This document shows, piece by piece, positions 10,104-17,372 of a stretch of DNA of 44,343 bases. This DNA is from Bacteroides pyogenes DSM 20611 = JCM 6294 (GTDB lineage Bacteria; Bacteroidota; Bacteroidia; Bacteroidales; Bacteroidaceae): the NCBI RefSeq assembly GCF_000428105.1, contig NZ_ATZH01000038.1:1-44343 (forward strand). The letters run 5' to 3'. The notes below the pieces were generated by a model. That model had not been told where the DNA came from and made no database searches. It saw only the letters and a list, made by a program, of their open reading frames with translations. Each line of letters begins with the position of its first letter. Position 1 is the first letter of the stretch. A program made the position numbers and the translations under genes.

Positions 10104-10664
10104 ATGAATCAGGAAAAAATACAAGAGCTGATAGACCGTGGGAGGAAAGGAGACAAAAAAGCATTCGCTTGTTTGGTTGCCGAATACCAAGCATTGGTAT
10201 TTGGGTTTGCTTTCCGGTTACTTTGCAACGAAGAAGAAGCCAGAGACGCCGTACAAGAGACTTTCATAAAAGTATGGCTCGCTTTGAAAACATACGACAG
10301 AGCATACCGATTTTCCACTTGGATCTATAAAATAGCTTCCAACACCTGCTACGACCGCTTACGTTCATACCATCGTTTTCCCATAGAACCGGAACATTCT
10401 TTTGCCTCCGTTACAAACATTCCATCGGGCGATGACATCGAGGAAAACCTCCACAACCGACAATTGAAAGAGCTCATTTTGCGATACACCGGCGAGTTGC
10501 CTCCCCGACAAAGACAAATTTTCATTCTGCGCGACGTCGAAGAACTCGAAGTGCAGGAAGTAGAAGCCATCACCGGATTATCTGCCGAAAAGATAAAAAG
10601 CAATTTATATCTGGCTCGGAAAAATATACGCGAAAAAATGAATCAACTATCTATGGACATATGA
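10104..10664 (+). CDS. ECF-subfamily RNA polymerase sigma factor
   Basis: A 186-residue sigma factor with only regions 2 and 4. Region 2 is seen in EARDAVQETFIKVW and FSTWIYKIASNTCYDRLR; region 4.2 is a helix-turn-helix in ELPPRQRQIFILRDVEEL...ITGLSAEKIKSNLYLARK. It would redirect RNA polymerase to a small set of promoters. The stop overlaps the next start as ATGA, so it is translationally coupled to a one-TM protein that may hold it at the membrane. TATATTTG at 10032-10039 matches a -7 box; the -33 box is poor. No SusC/FecR partner is near, so it is unlike the usual Bacteroides polysaccharide or iron-uptake sigma units. Confidence 0.93.
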   Translation: MNQEKIQELIDRGRKGDKKAFACLVAEYQALVFGFAFRLLCNEEEARDAVQETFIKVWLALKTYDRAYRFSTWIYKIASNTCYDRLRSYHRFPIEPEHSFASVTNIPSGDDIEENLHNRQLKELILRYTGELPPRQRQIFILRDVEELEVQEVEAITGLSAEKIKSNLYLARKNIREKMNQLSMDI

Positions 10665-11089
10665 AAGAGAAAAAAGAACAATATGAAATCTGGCTGTCCG
10701 AAATCAGAAACAGACAGCCTGTGGTAAAGAATCCGGAGGAGCTGATAAAAAGTATTTCCGACGCTATTTCCCGCACAGATGAGAAATGCAAGAAGCGGAA
10801 GCTTTTTCTTACCGCAAGTTGGATAGCGGGCATAGCCGCAACACTATTGATATTGCTGTTTGTCCATGGCGTTTGCTTCCCTCCGCTTTCGCTCGATATA
10901 GAGAAACAAAGCATACAAAACTACAGGAGAAGCAATCCGGGCATTTCTTTACCGACCAATTGGCAAAAGATGAAACTTGTGGAAAAAAACTCTTACCTGT
11001 GGGAGCGATATGCACAGCAGCACAAACTGCGCGAAACACAGAAAAAAATCTTTTTAAAAGAAAACCGTTTAAAACAGGAGGACAGATGA
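10661..11089 (+). CDS. Single-pass membrane protein, putative anti-sigma factor
   Basis: A 142-residue protein with a charged N-terminal ~48 residues, one transmembrane helix (about 49-72) and a ~70-residue tail expected in the periplasm. This N-in topology and the ATGA overlaps with the sigma gene upstream and the lipoprotein gene downstream suggest a membrane anti-sigma factor or tether. I see no zinc-binding HxxxCxxC motif and no FecR domain, so the assignment rests on context and topology. The tail is rich in Lys, Arg and Gln and may be helical. Confidence 0.6.
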   Translation: MKEKKEQYEIWLSEIRNRQPVVKNPEELIKSISDAISRTDEKCKKRKLFLTASWIAGIAATLLILLFVHGVCFPPLSLDIEKQSIQNYRRSNPGISLPTNWQKMKLVEKNSYLWERYAQQHKLRETQKKIFLKENRLKQEDR

Positions 11090-12165
11090 AAACGAATATT
11101 CTTATCACAGCTACATTGTTATGCCTTATGGTTTCGTGCGACACTCACTACCGGATGGTTTCACGAATAGCGGGCGACGGAAGCATGTATAGAGAGGTGT
11201 ACACACATACCGATTCGGTTCGCCAAACAAAAGAAGGGGTCCACAATCCATTTCTGTTTCAAACAGGAGCCAATTGGCAAGTAGAAGGTTTGGATTCCGG
11301 CATTGTATTCGATTTTTGGGGAGCACAAGAGAAATTGAATATAAAAGCATATAGAAAAATCTCCGCAGTAAACGGACAATGCTTTTCCGTATCTAAGGAC
11401 AAAGAATATGCGTATCCATTGGCAGTTCCGCAAGAACAACTAAAAAAAAGATTCAAATGGTTTTATACCTATTATACATATACGGCTACCTACAAAGAAC
11501 TTCCCGACAAAGGTCCGGTTCCTCTCGACAACTATTTGAACAAAGCGGAACAAACTTTATGGCTTCGAGGAGACAATACATTCTATACCAGTTTAAACGG
11601 CATGGAAGCAAACGAGCATTTGAGCCATATCGAATCGAAGTTCATGGCATGGTATATCCGAAACCTTTATGAAATCAGTAGTGAAGTCATTCGTCACTTC
11701 GCGCTCGCCCAAAACGATACCACATATACGCATCAATGGGAAAAGCTGAAAGAAGTTGTTTACAAAAAGCATCTGGAAGGAGTAGATCAGTTGGAAAAAA
11801 CAGCACCTGAAGCAATATGTGGTTTTCTCGATCAAACCTGCCAAACAGACTATTTCTCCCGACTTTATAAGGTCAAACAAGAAGAAATAGAGACAACGTA
11901 TGAAAAAAGAATCGGTTTCATCAATGTCTTCTATCACAATATACGATTCGAGCTAATCATGCCCGGCAAGCTTATTTCCTCCAATGCCGGGATTATAGAC
12001 AAAGATACGGCCGTCTGGCGAGTAAACGCTTTCCGCCTTTTGGCAGGCGATTATATGCTTACAGCCAAGTCGAGAGTGGTTAACTATTGGGCATTCGGGA
12101 TTACATTACTTATAATACTGGCAGCCTTAGGTGTTTTCATAACATTATACAGGCGGTGCACATAA
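11086..12165 (+). CDS. Uncharacterised lipoprotein with C-terminal transmembrane helix, third gene of the sigma operon
   Basis: A longer in-frame reading exists upstream, but the natural start is the ATG at 11086, which overlaps the previous stop by 4 bp and gives a lipoprotein signal (MKTNILITATLLCLMVSC, Cys18). The mature part is ~340 residues with no recognised domain. The last ~28 residues form a hydrophobic helix (NYWAFGITLLIILAALGVF) with a basic end, so the protein would be anchored at both ends in the inner membrane, or its signal is an uncleaved anchor. Translational coupling to an ECF sigma factor and a possible anti-sigma factor suggests it is a sensor or a protein that tunes the anti-sigma factor. 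A bidirectional terminator follows. Confidence 0.72.
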   Translation: MKTNILITATLLCLMVSCDTHYRMVSRIAGDGSMYREVYTHTDSVRQTKEGVHNPFLFQTGANWQVEGLDSGIVFDFWGAQEKLNIKAYRKISAVNGQCFSVSKDKEYAYPLAVPQEQLKKRFKWFYTYYTYTATYKELPDKGPVPLDNYLNKAEQTLWLRGDNTFYTSLNGMEANEHLSHIESKFMAWYIRNLYEISSEVIRHFALAQNDTTYTHQWEKLKEVVYKKHLEGVDQLEKTAPEAICGFLDQTCQTDYFSRLYKVKQEEIETTYEKRIGFINVFYHNIRFELIMPGKLISSNAGIIDKDTAVWRVNAFRLLAGDYMLTAKSRVVNYWAFGITLLIILAALGVFITLYRRCT

Positions 12166-12216
12166 AAAAACAGTTTACATAAAAAAGAAGAGAGAAGAAA
12201 ATAACGGAATAATACG

Positions 12217-12252
12217 AAAAAAGCATCCCGATACATTCGGAATGCCTTTTTT
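12217..12252. terminator. Bidirectional terminator between sigma operon and tRNA-Thr
   Basis: AAAAAAGCATCCCGA, a short loop, then TTCGGAATGCCTTTTTT. The stem has one mismatch and T-runs appear downstream on either strand, so it can end both the plus-strand operon and the minus-strand SRP RNA/tRNA unit. Confidence 0.8.
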
Positions 12253-12253
12253 G

Positions 12254-12327
12254 AGCCTCTTGTCGGATTCGAACCAACGACCCCGAGATTACAAATCACG
12301 TGCTCTGGCCAACTGAGCTAAAGAGGC
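12254..12327 (-). tRNA. tRNA-Thr (anticodon TGT)
   Basis: On the minus strand a full cloverleaf can be folded: acceptor GCCTCTT/AAGAGGC, D stem GCTC/GAGC, anticodon loop TTTGTAA with TGT in the middle (reads ACA), and T arm containing GGTTCGAATCC. The anticodon stem has one T-T mismatch. The CCA end is not encoded. It lies just downstream of the SRP RNA on the same strand. Confidence 0.93.
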
Positions 12328-12331
12328 GGGT

Positions 12332-12427
12332 GGGTAAGCTGACTATATCGCGCCGCTACAACCAACTACCTTTGCTGCGATCAAGCCCTGGAGGATTCGA
12401 AGGGAGCTGGCCGTATAGGACTTACCC
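12332..12427 (-). ncRNA. ffs: Small signal recognition particle RNA (4.5S-like)
   Basis: Minus-strand RNA of about 96 nt with ends that pair (GGGTAAG with CTTACCC). The apical part reads TCCTCCAGGGCTTGATCGC followed by AGCAAAGGTAG, which matches the conserved asymmetric and symmetric loops that bind Ffh in bacterial SRP RNA. It would guide membrane proteins to the translocon. It sits 4 nt upstream of tRNA-Thr and directly after a -7 box. Identification is by recognised motif and fold, not by a covariance search. Confidence 0.75.
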
Positions 12428-12439
12428 GTTTTGCGGTTG

Positions 12440-12470
12440 CAAAGGTAGACATTTTTCTTTAAATTGCAAT
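12440..12470 (-). promoter_or_regulatory. Promoter of the SRP RNA / tRNA-Thr unit
   Basis: On the minus strand TACCTTTG (12440-12447) is an exact -7 box; ATTG at 12467-12470 is a 3/4 match to TTTG with a 19-bp spacer. Transcription would start about 7 nt further, right at the 5' end of the SRP RNA. Confidence 0.7.
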
Positions 12471-12612
12471 ACCTTTCGTTCATTTTTTCATCTTTTATAA
12501 ACTAATCAATTACTTTTCAACCGATTAAAGAAAATAAAACTCTCTCAATGCCCTTTAATATCTGTCTGTCAACTTTAATAAGCATATTTTTCTCATCAAC
12601 CGATATTATTTG

Positions 12613-12620
12613 TATCTTTG
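12613..12620 (+). promoter_or_regulatory. Probable -7 box for the DUF4199 gene
   Basis: TATCTTTG matches TAnnTTTG exactly and lies 22 bp before the ATG. The -33 region (TTCT at the usual distance) is weak. Confidence 0.5.
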
Positions 12621-12642
12621 TGCCCTATTCAAATAATTAAAG

Positions 12643-13194
12643 ATGACAGAGAACAGAAGCCATTTACAAAAATATGCCATGCATTTCGGCACCTATATGG
12701 GAGTGTATTGGATACTGAAATTCACCTTATTCCCCTTAGGATTCCATATTCCTTTCCTCTCTCTTTTATTCATAGTGCTTACTCTGGCTGTCCCATTCAT
12801 CGGCTACCATTATGCCAAAACATATCGGGATAAAATATGCGGAGGAGTAATCACTTTCACCCATGCCCTTCTCTTCAGCTTATTCATGTACATGTTTGCT
12901 TCATTGCTTGTCGCAGTAGCACATTACGTTTACTTGCAATTCATTGACCATGGATTTATTATCAATTCCTATGCTCAGCTATGGGAAGAGTTGGTGATAA
13001 AAACACCCGCTTTGGCAGAACATAAAGAAATAGTAGAGGAAACAATCAATACAGTAAGTTTGCTCACCCCCATCAATATCACCATGCAACTTTTATCGGG
13101 CAATCTGTTTTGGGGGAGTATATTGGCCATTCCTACCGGATTGATGGTGATGAAAAAAAAGCAACCGGGTAACAGCAAATTGCCACATAATTAA
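12643..13194 (+). CDS. DUF4199 family membrane protein
   Basis: A 183-residue protein with four hydrophobic segments (about residues 20-40, 43-62, 70-103 and 145-166) and a soluble-looking insert with acidic residues between the third and fourth. This matches DUF4199, a Bacteroidota membrane family of unknown function. It is followed after 54 bp by a polyprenyl-phosphate glycosyltransferase-like gene on the same strand, which suggests a shared role in envelope glycan or lipid handling. No catalytic motif can be assigned. Confidence 0.8.
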   Translation: MTENRSHLQKYAMHFGTYMGVYWILKFTLFPLGFHIPFLSLLFIVLTLAVPFIGYHYAKTYRDKICGGVITFTHALLFSLFMYMFASLLVAVAHYVYLQFIDHGFIINSYAQLWEELVIKTPALAEHKEIVEETINTVSLLTPINITMQLLSGNLFWGSILAIPTGLMVMKKKQPGNSKLPHN

Positions 13195-13248
13195 TTCCCT
13201 TGCAACTCACGTTTTCTAGAAATAAACGAATAAACAGTAATTAGCCCA

Positions 13249-14199
13249 ATGGATATATCAGTTGTAATCCCATTATTCAATGAAGAAGAATCGCTTCCCG
13301 AACTATATGCTTGGATAGAACGAGTAATGAATGCCAACGGCTTCTCATTCGAAGTAATCTTTGTAAATGATGGAAGCACAGACCATTCGTGGAACGTGAT
13401 AGAAAAACTTAAAGCAAATTCTGATCACGTAAAAGGAATCAAGTTTCGCCGTAACTATGGCAAATCACCTGCTTTGTTCTGTGGATTTAAGGAAGCGAAA
13501 GGCGATGTCGTAATCACAATGGATGCCGACTTGCAAGACAGTCCGGACGAAATACCCGAGCTATATCGCATGATTGTTGAAGATGGTTTCGATTTGGTTT
13601 CGGGATGGAAGCAAAAGAGATATGATCCGTTGTCGAAAACGCTGCCTACCAAACTTTTCAATGCTACAGCACGCAAAGTATCGGGTATAAAAAATTTGCA
13701 CGACTTTAACTGCGGTTTGAAAGCTTATCGAAAGGAAGTGGTGAAAAACATCGAAGTATATGGCGAGATGCATCGTTACATTCCCTATTTGGCAAAGAAT
13801 GCCGGATTCAAGAAGATTGGTGAAAAAGTAGTACATCATCAGGCACGAAAATACGGAACGACTAAATTCGGGCTAAACCGCTTTGTAAACGGATATCTCG
13901 ATTTGCTTTCTCTTTGGTTTCTCTCGAGATTCGGAATCAAGCCGATGCACTTTTTCGGTTTATTAGGCTCACTGATGTTTATTATCGGTGTGATCTCGGT
14001 CATCGTTGTAGGAGCCAGTAAACTATATGCCATGTATAACGGACTTTCTTACCGATTGGTAACCGATTCTCCTTATTTCTATCTGTCACTTACGGCCATG
14101 ATTATTGGAACTCAACTGTTTCTTGCCGGATTCTTAGGCGAGTTAATTTCACGTAACTCTCCGGAACGGAACAAATATCAAATAGAAAAGATAATTTAA
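13249..14199 (+). CDS. GT2 glycosyltransferase, DPM1/GtrB-like, with two C-terminal TM helices
   Basis: A 316-residue enzyme that probably moves a sugar from a nucleotide donor to a polyprenyl phosphate at the inner face of the inner membrane. The N-terminal GT-A domain shows VVIPLFNEEESLPEL, FVNDGSTDHSW and the metal-binding MDADLQDSPDEI. The acceptor-side segment HHQARKYGTTKFGLNRF fits the GtrB/DPM1-like group. Two transmembrane helices follow (about 229-255 and 275-300). The sugar is unknown. It lies directly after DUF4199 and is likely cotranscribed with it. Confidence 0.88.
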   Translation: MDISVVIPLFNEEESLPELYAWIERVMNANGFSFEVIFVNDGSTDHSWNVIEKLKANSDHVKGIKFRRNYGKSPALFCGFKEAKGDVVITMDADLQDSPDEIPELYRMIVEDGFDLVSGWKQKRYDPLSKTLPTKLFNATARKVSGIKNLHDFNCGLKAYRKEVVKNIEVYGEMHRYIPYLAKNAGFKKIGEKVVHHQARKYGTTKFGLNRFVNGYLDLLSLWFLSRFGIKPMHFFGLLGSLMFIIGVISVIVVGASKLYAMYNGLSYRLVTDSPYFYLSLTAMIIGTQLFLAGFLGELISRNSPERNKYQIEKII

Positions 14200-14267
14200 A
14201 AATTATTCGTGGCGACAAGAAGATTGTGGATTATGGATTATAACTTAATAATTGGTACACTGTAATT

Positions 14268-14816
14268 ATGATGAAAAACCTAACTTATCTATTGCTGTGT
14301 TTGCTCATCTTCCCGGGCATTATGATTATCAACGGATCGTGCTCGGACGAGAATGACTGTTCACTGACCGGACGCCCGATGATGTACTGTGCACTATACA
14401 CCATCGACCCTGAGACACAAAAGGTTCTGAAGGACACACTCGAACAACTCACTGTTACCGCTTTGGGAACCGATGAAGTGATTATCAACCAAGAAAAGAA
14501 TGTACACAAATTACAGCTTCCTTTACGATATACCGGTAACACTACGGTATTTGTTTTTCATTACGATCCTGCACAACCCTCTCTCTATACAGATACATTG
14601 TATATCACCCAACAAAACACTCCCTACTTTCAGTCGATGGAATGCGGCTATATGATGAAACAAAGCATTCTTACTGCCCAAATAACAAATGGAAAACAAG
14701 CCGACCAACCGGAGAAAATGGAGTCAGTGGAAATAAAAAACAAAGAAGCTAACACCAATGAGATACAGAATTTGCAGATTTTCTATAAGTACCGCGATCG
14801 TGCCGAGACTAATTAG
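14268..14816 (+). CDS. DUF6452 family lipoprotein-like protein
   Basis: A 182-residue exported protein. The N-terminus is a hydrophobic signal ending at NGSC-SDEND, with a plausible but imperfect lipobox. The mature part contains FVFHYDPAQPSLYTDTLYI and a short conserved-looking MECGYMMK, as in DUF6452, a Bacteroidota family without known function. Its 3' end overlaps the DUF6048 gene by 59 bp (17 bp if the latter starts at the GTG), which is a strong sign of a functional pair. Either of the first two ATGs could serve. Confidence 0.75.
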   Translation: MMKNLTYLLLCLLIFPGIMIINGSCSDENDCSLTGRPMMYCALYTIDPETQKVLKDTLEQLTVTALGTDEVIINQEKNVHKLQLPLRYTGNTTVFVFHYDPAQPSLYTDTLYITQQNTPYFQSMECGYMMKQSILTAQITNGKQADQPEKMESVEIKNKEANTNEIQNLQIFYKYRDRAETN

Positions 14817-15555
14817 TTTTCTGATCATCTTATGGATAGGCCTTCCGGCGACCGGACAACAACGTTACCAGAACCCGACGCCTAAAAGAGACCAAAAGAA
14901 TAAGAAAAAAGAAGTTGCAGCAGTCGATACCATTCCGTTATATAACGGTATATATATGGGTGTCGACTTGTATGGCATGGGCGCAAAACTTTTAGGGAGC
15001 GACTTTATCAGCTCCGAAATCAGCGTAAACATCAATCTTAAAAACAAGTTTATCCCTGCTTTTGAGTTTGGTATGGGAGCCACAGACACATGGAACGAAA
15101 CGGGAATACATTACAAAAATAAACCATCGCCTTTCTTCCGCATAGGTATAGACTACAACACAATGGCGAAGAAAGCAGACAAAAGCAGCTTTCTTTACGC
15201 AGGATTCCGTTATGCTTTCAGTTCTTTTAAATACGATGTATCAAGCATGCCCGTCGATGATCCGATTTGGGGAGACGAACTTCCGAATCCCGCACTTGAA
15301 GATGAGATCTGGGGCGGAAGCGCTCCTTTCGACTATCAGGGAATGAAGGGATCTATGCAATGGTTGGAATTCGTATTGGGAGTAAACGTTCGCATATACA
15401 GGAACTTTCACATGGGGTGGACTCTCCGGATGAAATACAAAACGACGGTTTCTTTCGAAGAAAACGGCAACCCATGGTACATACCCGGTTATGGCAAATA
15501 CAAATCGAACAATATGGGAATAACATATTCTCTTATCTATAAACTGCCTTTTTAA
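14758..15555 (+). CDS. DUF6048 family exported protein, probable outer-membrane beta-barrel
   Basis: A 265-residue protein with a signal peptide ending near LPATGQQ and a mature part rich in aromatic, alternating beta-strand segments (FEFGMGATDTW, SFLYAGFRYAFSSF, NFHMGWTLRMKYKT) ending in LIYKLPF, typical of small outer-membrane barrels. It matches DUF6048, which goes with DUF6452. A GTG at 14800 would give a shorter, cleaner signal peptide and is a valid alternative start. Function unknown; pairing with an overlapping lipoprotein suggests an envelope assembly or transport role. Confidence 0.75.
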   Translation: MRYRICRFSISTAIVPRLISFLIILWIGLPATGQQRYQNPTPKRDQKNKKKEVAAVDTIPLYNGIYMGVDLYGMGAKLLGSDFISSEISVNINLKNKFIPAFEFGMGATDTWNETGIHYKNKPSPFFRIGIDYNTMAKKADKSSFLYAGFRYAFSSFKYDVSSMPVDDPIWGDELPNPALEDEIWGGSAPFDYQGMKGSMQWLEFVLGVNVRIYRNFHMGWTLRMKYKTTVSFEENGNPWYIPGYGKYKSNNMGITYSLIYKLPF

Positions 15556-15561
15556 ACAACA

Positions 15562-16143
15562 ATGAGAGGATTGGAAATATGGCTGCTTGCAATAGGCTTG
15601 GCGATGGATTGTTTCGCTGTATCTATTGCAAACGGAATTCTGTTGAAACGTATCCGATGGAAACCGATGTTGGTTACGGCTTTTTCATTCGGGCTGTTTC
15701 AAGCCGTCATGCCTTTCATCGGCTGGATGTGCGCCCGAACATTCAGCCACTTGATAGAAAGCATAGATCATTGGATCGCATTTATTATCCTCGCATTTCT
15801 GGGAGGAAGAATGATTTACGAATCTTTCAAAAACGAAGAATGCCGATATGAATTCGACCCTACAAGTTTAAAACTGATATTTACCATGGCTGTAGCAACC
15901 AGTATAGATGCTTTGGCAGTCGGTATTTCATTTGCCTTTTTGGGGATTCGAGATTACAAGGCAATCGTCCCTCCTACCCTTATTATCGGTTTAGTTTCAT
16001 TCATTATGTCTCTTATCGGAGCATCTTTCGGCATTCTATGCCGAAACGGATATGCCCGAAAAATAAAAGCAGAACTATGGGGCGGGATTATTCTTATCTT
16101 TATCGGAATTAAAATATTAATCGAACACCTATATTTACAATAA
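15562..16143 (+). CDS. mntP: Manganese efflux pump MntP
   Basis: A 193-residue inner-membrane protein with six hydrophobic helices. The two inverted halves each show the family motif with Asp: GLAMDCFAVSIANG in helix 1 and ATSIDALAVGISFAF in the second half. These aspartates are needed for Mn(II) export in relatives. It starts 6 bp after the DUF6048 stop and precedes apbE, so it is probably part of the same transcript. I saw no yybP-ykoY-type manganese riboswitch near it, but the upstream space is too small to hold one. Confidence 0.93.
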   Translation: MRGLEIWLLAIGLAMDCFAVSIANGILLKRIRWKPMLVTAFSFGLFQAVMPFIGWMCARTFSHLIESIDHWIAFIILAFLGGRMIYESFKNEECRYEFDPTSLKLIFTMAVATSIDALAVGISFAFLGIRDYKAIVPPTLIIGLVSFIMSLIGASFGILCRNGYARKIKAELWGGIILIFIGIKILIEHLYLQ

Positions 16144-16177
16144 AAAGAATATCTTCTAAATAATAAAAACAACAGGT

Positions 16178-17194
16178 ATGAAAAGTAAGAAAAGTTTTCT
16201 CTGGTTGGCTTTCCTGATTTTGGCAAGCATATGGATATTAGTTAGAAAAAACCGTGAAGCAGATTACAAAAGCATCACCGGGCTTATATTCGGCACTGTA
16301 TACAATATTACCTACCAAGACCGAAACGATCTCAAACCCGAGATTGAAGCTGAATTGAAACGGTTCGACCAATCGCTCTCGACTTTTAACGACAGCTCAA
16401 TCATCAGCCGAATCAACCGTAACGAGGACGTTGTAGCAGACAGCCTTTTCTTGAATTGCTTCAACCGTTCTCTTGAAATCTCGCGCGAAACCGAAGGGGC
16501 TTTCGATATCACGGTAGCACCCTTGGTCAATGCATGGGGATTCGGATTCAAAAAAGGGAATTTTCCGGATTCATGCACGATAGATAGTTTACTACAAATC
16601 ACCGGCTTCCGGAAAGTTGAGCAGAGAGAAGGAAAAATCATCAAACAAGATCCCCGGGTGATGCTCGATTGCAGTGCTATAGCCAAAGGATATGCAGTAG
16701 ATGTAATAGCAGATTTCCTCAACAGGAAAGGCATAAAAAATTTCATTGTAGATATTGGCGGGGAAGTCGTGGTGAAAGGCAAGAACCCCAAGAACGGATT
16801 ATGGAGAGTAGGTATCAACAAACCGATAGACGACTCTTTATCAGCAAAACAAGAGATTCAAACAATTCTGGAGCTAACCGACCTCGGCATGGCTACATCG
16901 GGCAACTATCGTAATTATTATTACAAAGACAAGAAAAAATACGCCCATACTATCGACCCGCTGACCGGCAATCCGGTACAGCACAGCCTTCTATCTTCAA
17001 CCGTAGTTGCCAAAGACTGCATGACGGCAGACGCGCTTGCCACAGCTTTCATGGTTATGGGATTAGAAAAAGCCATGGTTTTCTGTCAAACTCATCCGGC
17101 AATCGAAGCCTGTTTTATTTATAGCGACGAAAATGGGGAGTTAAAAACTCACTTTACGGAAGGAATGAAGAAGTTTGTATCCGTTGCTAAATAA
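16178..17194 (+). CDS. apbE: FAD:protein FMN transferase
   Basis: A 338-residue enzyme that attaches FMN to Thr/Ser of membrane redox subunits such as NqrB, NqrC or RnfG. An N-terminal hydrophobic stretch (WLAFLILASIWILV) anchors or exports it, as usual for periplasmic ApbE. Seen motifs: NAWGFGFKKG, LDCSAIAKGYAVDVI, FIVDIGGEVVVKG, TSGNYRNYY, and YAHTIDPLTGNPV followed by the metal-binding MTADALATAFMVMG. All expected residues are present. It is the last gene of the plus-strand run before a bidirectional hairpin. Confidence 0.94.
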   Translation: MKSKKSFLWLAFLILASIWILVRKNREADYKSITGLIFGTVYNITYQDRNDLKPEIEAELKRFDQSLSTFNDSSIISRINRNEDVVADSLFLNCFNRSLEISRETEGAFDITVAPLVNAWGFGFKKGNFPDSCTIDSLLQITGFRKVEQREGKIIKQDPRVMLDCSAIAKGYAVDVIADFLNRKGIKNFIVDIGGEVVVKGKNPKNGLWRVGINKPIDDSLSAKQEIQTILELTDLGMATSGNYRNYYYKDKKKYAHTIDPLTGNPVQHSLLSSTVVAKDCMTADALATAFMVMGLEKAMVFCQTHPAIEACFIYSDENGELKTHFTEGMKKFVSVAK

Positions 17195-17239
17195 GTCGGA
17201 TCTTCATCATACCGACCAATCGGTTCCTTCACAAATCAA

Positions 17240-17288
17240 TCTCTTCGCGCGGCATTAAGCGACTAAGCTTTCATGCCGCACGAAGAGA
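17240..17288. terminator. Hairpin between convergent apbE and TPR-protein genes
   Basis: TCTCTTCGCGCGGCAT pairs with ATGCCGCACGAAGAGA (16 bp, one G-T type mismatch) around a 17-nt loop. Its T-tract is short (CCGTTTTA). Position between convergent genes supports a terminator role. Confidence 0.65.
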
Positions 17289-17372
17289 CCGTTTTACCCA
17301 AATCCGTTATTGAAATATTTATCGATAACGACTTATAGCCGCAATAACAGCTCGGGGCTTGCCCGTAATCCG

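Noticed and set aside
10786..11085. N-terminal extension of the third sigma-operon protein
   Set aside because: It overlaps the whole anti-sigma-like gene in another frame and would hide a good lipoprotein signal that starts at 11086.
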